Assembly: GCA_938028835.1 (NCBI GenBank)
Contig: CALIMJ010000021.1
Span: 1 to 64,000 of the forward strand
Origin: an uncultured bacterium
GTDB taxonomy: Bacteria > Sysuimicrobiota > Sysuimicrobiia > Sysuimicrobiales > Sysuimicrobiaceae
DNA length: 64,000 bases
Direction of reading: 5' to 3'
The translations under genes and the position numbers were made by a program. The notes under the pieces were generated by a model. That model ran no database searches. It saw nothing but the letters and a program-made list of their open reading frames with translations, and was not told the DNA's origin. Below, one piece after another: positions 60,567 through 64,000 of this stretch. Positions within the stretch are counted from its first letter, which is position 1, and the number at the start of each line of letters is the position of its first letter.

Positions 60567-62867
60567 ATGACGGAGGGCAAGGCGTGGATGGGACGGCGGC
60601 TGCGCCGCGTGGAGGACCCCAAGCTGCTGCAGGGGCGTGGCGCGTTCGTGGAAGACGTGGCGTTGGAAGGTACGCTGCACTTGGCCTTGGTCCGCAGCCC
60701 CCACGCCCACGCGCGGGTGGTCGCCGTGGACACGCGAAGTGCAGCGAAGGCCGCGGGGGTGGTCGAAGTTCTCACCTCGGAAGACCTGGACCTGCCAGGG
60801 GTGCCCGCGGAAGGCCTGCGGGGCGCCAGGCTGGCCCTGCACCCGGTCCTCGCCCGGGGCGTGGTGCGCTACGTGGGGGAACCGGTGGCCGCGGTGGTGG
60901 CCAACACCCGTGCGCAGGCCGAGGACGCCGCGGCCCTGGTGGAGGTGCGCTACGAGCCGGTGGAGGCGGTCACCGACCCCACACGGGCGCTGGAGGACCG
61001 GGTGCTGGTGCACCCCGAGCTGCAGACCAACGTGGCCTACCGCCGCCAACTGCGCGCCGGCGACCCTGACGGAGCCTTCGCGCGGGCCCACCGGGTGATA
61101 CAGGCCACCATCCACCAGCAGCGCGTCGCGGCCATCCCCCTGGAACCGCGCGCGGTGCTGGCCTCGTGGGACGGCGCACGGGGGCTGCTGACCGTGTGGT
61201 CGTCCACCCAGGTGCCCCACGACCTGAGGGACGCGCTGGCGGACATCCTGGGCCTGCGGGTCAACCAGATCCGCGTGGTGGCACCCGATGTGGGCGGAGG
61301 GTTCGGCGCGAAGCTGAACACGTACCCGGAGGAGGTGCTGGTGGCGCACCTGAGCCGGCGGCTCCGCCGGCCGGTGAAGTGGGTGGAAACCCGCAGGGAG
61401 AACCTGGTGGCCACCGCCCAGGGCCGGTCCCAGACGGGGCGCTTTGAGGTGGCGTGCGACGCGCGGGGGAGGGTACTGGCCCTCCGGGCGAACCTAGTGG
61501 CGGACATCGGTGCCTACACGCTGTCCACCACCGTGGACATCCCGGCCCTGACGGTGCGCGTGCTCACCGGCCCGTACGCCATCGGGCAGGTGCAGGCGGA
61601 GCTCGTGGAGGTGTACACGCATAAAACGCCCACGGGCGCGTACCGGGGCGCGGGCCGGCCCGAGGCTACCTTTTACCTCGAACGGCTGATGGACCTGGTG
61701 GCCGCAGAGCTGGGCCTGGACCCGGCGGTGGTGCGGCGCCGGAACCTGCTGCCCAAAAGCGCGTTCCCGTACCGGGCGCCCACCGGCGCGCGGTACGACA
61801 GCGGGGACTACCGGAGGGCGTTGCGGGTGCTGCTGGACCGAGCGGGGTACGCGGAGCTGCGACGGCAGCAGGCGGAGGAACGGGCGCGGGGCCGCTATCT
61901 GGGGATCGGGCTGTCGTGCTACGTGGAGGTGTGCACCTACGGCTGGGAGACGGCCCGCGTGCGCGTGGCGCCGGACGGTAGCGCGGTCGTGTTCACCGGC
62001 ACCTCGCCCCACGGACAAGGGGGGGCTACCGGGCTCGCGCAGATCGTGGCGGACCGGCTGGGGATCCCGCCGGACCGCGTCCACGTGATCCACGGCGACA
62101 CGCTGGCCATCCTCTCCGGCATGGGGACCGCGGGCAGCCGCACCCTGGTGGTGGGCGGGTCGGCGGTGCTGCGGGCCGCGGAGAAGGTGCGGCGGAAGAT
62201 GCTGCGGGTGGCGGCGCACCTGTTGGAGGCTTCCCCGAGGGACGTGGAGTTGCGGGACGGCAAGGTGGCGGTGCGCGGCTCGGACCGCGCGGTGACCGTG
62301 CAGGAGGTGGCGGAGGCCGCCTACCAGGCCAGCCGGCTGCCCGACGGGCTGAGCCCCGGGCTGGAGGAGGAGGGCAGCTTCGTGGTCCAGCAGGCCACGG
62401 CTCCCTTCGGCGCGCACCTGTGCGTGGTGGAGGTGGACCCGGAGACCGGACAGGTGCGGGTCCTGCGGTACGTGAGCGTGGACGACTGCGGGGTCGTGGT
62501 GAACCCGCTGCTGGTGGAAGGCCAGATCCAGGGCGGGATCGTGCAGGCCATGGGTCAGGCCCTGCTGGAGGAGGTGGTGTACGACCCCGCGGGCCAACCC
62601 CTGACCGTGACCCTGGCGGACTATCCGGTGCCGCGGGCGGTGCACGCCCCCGCGGTGGAGATGCACCGGACGGTGACGCCTTCCCCCACCAACCCCCTGG
62701 GGGCCAAGGGTGTGGGCGAGGCGGGGACCATCGGCGCCACGCCGGCGTTCGCGAACGCGGTGCTGGACGCGCTGCGGCCCTTCGGAGTCCGGCACCTGGA
62801 CACGCCCCTTCGAGCCGAGCGGATCTGGCGGGCCATCCGGGAGAGCCAGGCCGTGACACGTCCGTGA
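60567..62867 (+). CDS. Molybdenum hydroxylase large subunit (CoxL/XdhB-like), orphan
   Basis: This 766-residue protein is the molybdopterin-cytosine-dinucleotide subunit of the xanthine-dehydrogenase/CO-dehydrogenase family. MGRRLRRVEDPKLLQGRGAFVEDV begins the family fold. Then come APDVGGGFGAKLNTYPEEVL, TGAYRGAGRPE at about 355-365 and GVGEAGT with catalytic Glu718. The AYxCSFR loop of true form I CO dehydrogenase is replaced by AYRGAGR, so it is not a classical CoxL. No FAD subunit (CoxM-like) or iron-sulphur subunit (CoxS-like) is adjacent, so its partners must be elsewhere. Substrate is unknown. GGGAGG precedes the ATG. Confidence 0.88.
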   Translation: MTEGKAWMGRRLRRVEDPKLLQGRGAFVEDVALEGTLHLALVRSPHAHARVVAVDTRSAAKAAGVVEVLTSEDLDLPGVPAEGLRGARLALHPVLARGVVRYVGEPVAAVVANTRAQAEDAAALVEVRYEPVEAVTDPTRALEDRVLVHPELQTNVAYRRQLRAGDPDGAFARAHRVIQATIHQQRVAAIPLEPRAVLASWDGARGLLTVWSSTQVPHDLRDALADILGLRVNQIRVVAPDVGGGFGAKLNTYPEEVLVAHLSRRLRRPVKWVETRRENLVATAQGRSQTGRFEVACDARGRVLALRANLVADIGAYTLSTTVDIPALTVRVLTGPYAIGQVQAELVEVYTHKTPTGAYRGAGRPEATFYLERLMDLVAAELGLDPAVVRRRNLLPKSAFPYRAPTGARYDSGDYRRALRVLLDRAGYAELRRQQAEERARGRYLGIGLSCYVEVCTYGWETARVRVAPDGSAVVFTGTSPHGQGGATGLAQIVADRLGIPPDRVHVIHGDTLAILSGMGTAGSRTLVVGGSAVLRAAEKVRRKMLRVAAHLLEASPRDVELRDGKVAVRGSDRAVTVQEVAEAAYQASRLPDGLSPGLEEEGSFVVQQATAPFGAHLCVVEVDPETGQVRVLRYVSVDDCGVVVNPLLVEGQIQGGIVQAMGQALLEEVVYDPAGQPLTVTLADYPVPRAVHAPAVEMHRTVTPSPTNPLGAKGVGEAGTIGATPAFANAVLDALRPFGVRHLDTPLRAERIWRAIRESQAVTRP

Positions 62868-62913
62868 AGCGAGCCCCCCACCATGGACGGTAGCGAAGCG
62901 GTGGGAGGTCATC

Positions 62914-63405
62914 GTGGGACGGATCTCAGTTTGGGGGACGGTGCTGGCGGCGCTGCTGGGGAGCGCGGCTGCGGGCGGGGCGCGAACCGCCGACGTGTTC
63001 GTGGCGCACCTGTGGGGCAGGGAGCAGGTCCCCACGGTAGCCAGCCAGGCGCTGGGGATGGCTACGTTCGAGGTGGCGGCAGACGGGAACAGCATCCGCT
63101 ACCGACTGGAAGTGTCGCGGGCGGTGAACGTCCAGATGGCGCACATCCACGTGGCTCCGCCCGGGCAGAACGGGCCGGTGGTGGTGTGGCTGTACCCGTC
63201 CGCGCCGCCGCCGCAGCTCAGGCCGGGCCGGTTCGACGGCGAGCTGGCCTCCGGCGTCATCACCGGCGCCAGCCTGGCCGGACCCCTGGCCCGGCAACCG
63301 CTTTCGGCGCTGTTGGAGCGCATGCGCGTGGGGGAGGCCTACGTGAACGTGCACACCGTCGCGTACCCCGGCGGTGAGATCCGGGGCCAGATCCTCCCGC
63401 GCTGA
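62914..63405 (+). CDS. Secreted CHRD-domain protein
   Basis: This 163-residue protein has a signal peptide (about 1-25) and one CHRD domain, as found in animal chordin and many bacterial exported proteins of unknown role. Family marks are FVAHLWGREQVPTVASQALGMATFEVAADGNSIRYRLEVSR, VQMAHIHVAPPGQNGPVVVWLYP, GELASGVIT and VNVHTVAYPGGEIRGQI near the end. The GTG start follows GGGAGGT with 3-4 bases spacing. It follows the molybdenum subunit by 46 bases but a functional link is not evident. Confidence 0.85.
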   Translation: MGRISVWGTVLAALLGSAAAGGARTADVFVAHLWGREQVPTVASQALGMATFEVAADGNSIRYRLEVSRAVNVQMAHIHVAPPGQNGPVVVWLYPSAPPPQLRPGRFDGELASGVITGASLAGPLARQPLSALLERMRVGEAYVNVHTVAYPGGEIRGQILPR

Positions 63406-63414
63406 CGCGGCGGC

Positions 63415-63861
63415 CTAGGCCGAGCGGCCCTGCGGCGGGACCCGCATGGCCCGCAGGGCGGCCAGCAACACCTCCACCGCCTGGGCCACCTCCGGGCTGC
63501 GGAGCACCTGCCACGCCTCCCCCAGGCCCAGGGGCCGGGTACGCGGGCGGGCCAGCTTCTCGTTGGCGGCCTGAGCTGCGTACAGGGCCAGCCGGAACAG
63601 CGGCTCGTACCGCACCTGGCCCAGGGCTCCCAGGAGCATCATGAGGTTGGCCAGCAGGGTCATCAGCTCCGGGCGGGTGGCGGCGCTGAACTGCTCGTCG
63701 AACTCCGCCAGCACCCCATCCATGGCAGCCAGCAGCCCGCTGCGCTGCAGGCGGCCCACTACCTCCAGGAGCTGCTCCACTGCGTCCGCGTGCTCGGCCA
63801 GCTTGGCCAGCAGGCGGTCCGTGGCCTCGCGTTCCGGTTGACGTGCGTTTACCTCAGTCAC
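63415..63861 (-). CDS. DUF1641-family protein
   Basis: This 148-residue helical protein fits DUF1641: a leucine-rich RLLAKLAEHADAVEQLLEVVGRLQRSGLLAAMDGVLAEF, then ELMTLLANLMMLLGALGQVRYEP, and a final GLGEAWQVLRSPEVAQAVEVLLAALRAM. Members commonly lie beside genes for FAD-dependent sulfide:quinone-type oxidoreductases and are thought to assist them. It is downstream of a truncated gene that may be such an enzyme. Confidence 0.8.
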   Translation of the reverse strand: MTEVNARQPEREATDRLLAKLAEHADAVEQLLEVVGRLQRSGLLAAMDGVLAEFDEQFSAATRPELMTLLANLMMLLGALGQVRYEPLFRLALYAAQAANEKLARPRTRPLGLGEAWQVLRSPEVAQAVEVLLAALRAMRVPPQGRSA

Positions 63862-63874
63862 GGCTCCCTCCCCC

Positions 63875-64000
63875 TCACCGTCCGAACAGGCTCGCGAACC
63901 ACAGGCGCTCGAACCCCACCTTCACGGACCGGAACAGCCGCATGCCGCCCAGCAGGCGGCAGTCGGGGTAGGTGGCGCGTCCGTAGAGCTTGTCGGTGAA
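63875..64000 (-). CDS. C-terminal fragment, likely FAD-dependent oxidoreductase
   Basis: Only the last 41 residues are in the window: FTDKLYGRATYPDCRLLGG followed by MRLFRSVKVGFERLWFASLFGR. The basic/aromatic C-terminal pattern is consistent with sulfide:quinone-oxidoreductase-like or NDH-2-like membrane-associated flavoproteins, and such genes often precede DUF1641. The identification rests mainly on this context. The rest of the gene lies to the right of the window. Confidence 0.4.
   Translation of the reverse strand, partial: FTDKLYGRATYPDCRLLGGMRLFRSVKVGFERLWFASLFGR

Overview
The window is about 64 kb of high-GC bacterial DNA that contains the chromosomal replication origin. From about 3.05 kb onward it reads as one genome. 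It has dense operons, many GTG and TTG starts, and many 4-base start/stop overlaps. The origin cluster (rpmH-rnpA-yidD-yidC-jag-rsmG leftward; dnaA-dnaN-S4-recF-dciA-remB-gyrB-gyrA-HU rightward) with a RemB/DUF370 protein between recF and gyrB points to a Terrabacteria-type lineage, such as Bacillota-related, Armatimonadota-like or an uncultured candidate phylum. This is inference, because no rRNA gene is present. An archaeal-type ATP-dependent DNA ligase, a UdgB glycosylase and the GC-rich composition would suit a thermophile, but that is not proven.

The first ~3 kb looks different. An EAL protein, parB and parA have lower GC by eye and an alphaproteobacterial style. They join the rest in the short gap between rsmG and parA. 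This is either a replaced or acquired parAB locus or an assembly chimera, and it is the first thing to verify.

Layout: 1-3.0 kb, EAL/parB/parA. 3.05-5.83 kb, leftward rsmG to rpmH. 5.83-6.24 kb, oriC-like region with DnaA boxes. 6.2-16.4 kb, a GHKL-winged-helix regulator, then dnaA through HU. 16.5-20 kb, small housekeeping and unknown genes with rsgA and a histidine phosphatase. 20-21.8 kb, leftward phosphoribosyltransferase plus MFS transporter. 21.9-28.4 kb, shikimate operon aroE-aroC-aroKB(fusion)-aroQ-aroH-aroA plus a hydrolase. 28.4-36.9 kb, a muropeptide-salvage cluster: MurR-like regulator, peptide-type ABC importer without ATPases, AmiE-like serine hydrolase, MurQ, AnmK and a double-SIS sugar-phosphate enzyme. 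36.9-40 kb, HAD phosphatase, tRNA-Ser(GGA), epimerase/SRPBCC pair and a Nei-like glycosylase with Ala at position 2. 40.1-44.2 kb, a TetR-controlled ABC/HlyD export operon with a palindromic operator. 44.2-48.6 kb, peroxiredoxin, photolyase and proBA. 48.7-51 kb, DNA ligase with a small partner, and YjbQ. 51-54 kb, secreted and membrane unknowns, and a cupredoxin divergent from a MarR regulator. 54-55.5 kb, an accessory islet with a decayed AAA ATPase, tRNA-Ser(CGA) and a nucleotidyltransferase pair. 55.5-64 kb, tadA-udgB, an acyl-CoA synthetase, a degenerate GGDEF protein, a SPOR protein, an orphan molybdenum hydroxylase large subunit, a CHRD protein and the start of a DUF1641/FAD-oxidoreductase locus.

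The most system-like unit is the muropeptide-salvage cluster, in which regulation, import, peptide removal, lactyl-ether cleavage, anhydro-sugar phosphorylation and amino-sugar conversion are collected on one strand. No CRISPR array, rRNA gene or intact insertion sequence was seen.
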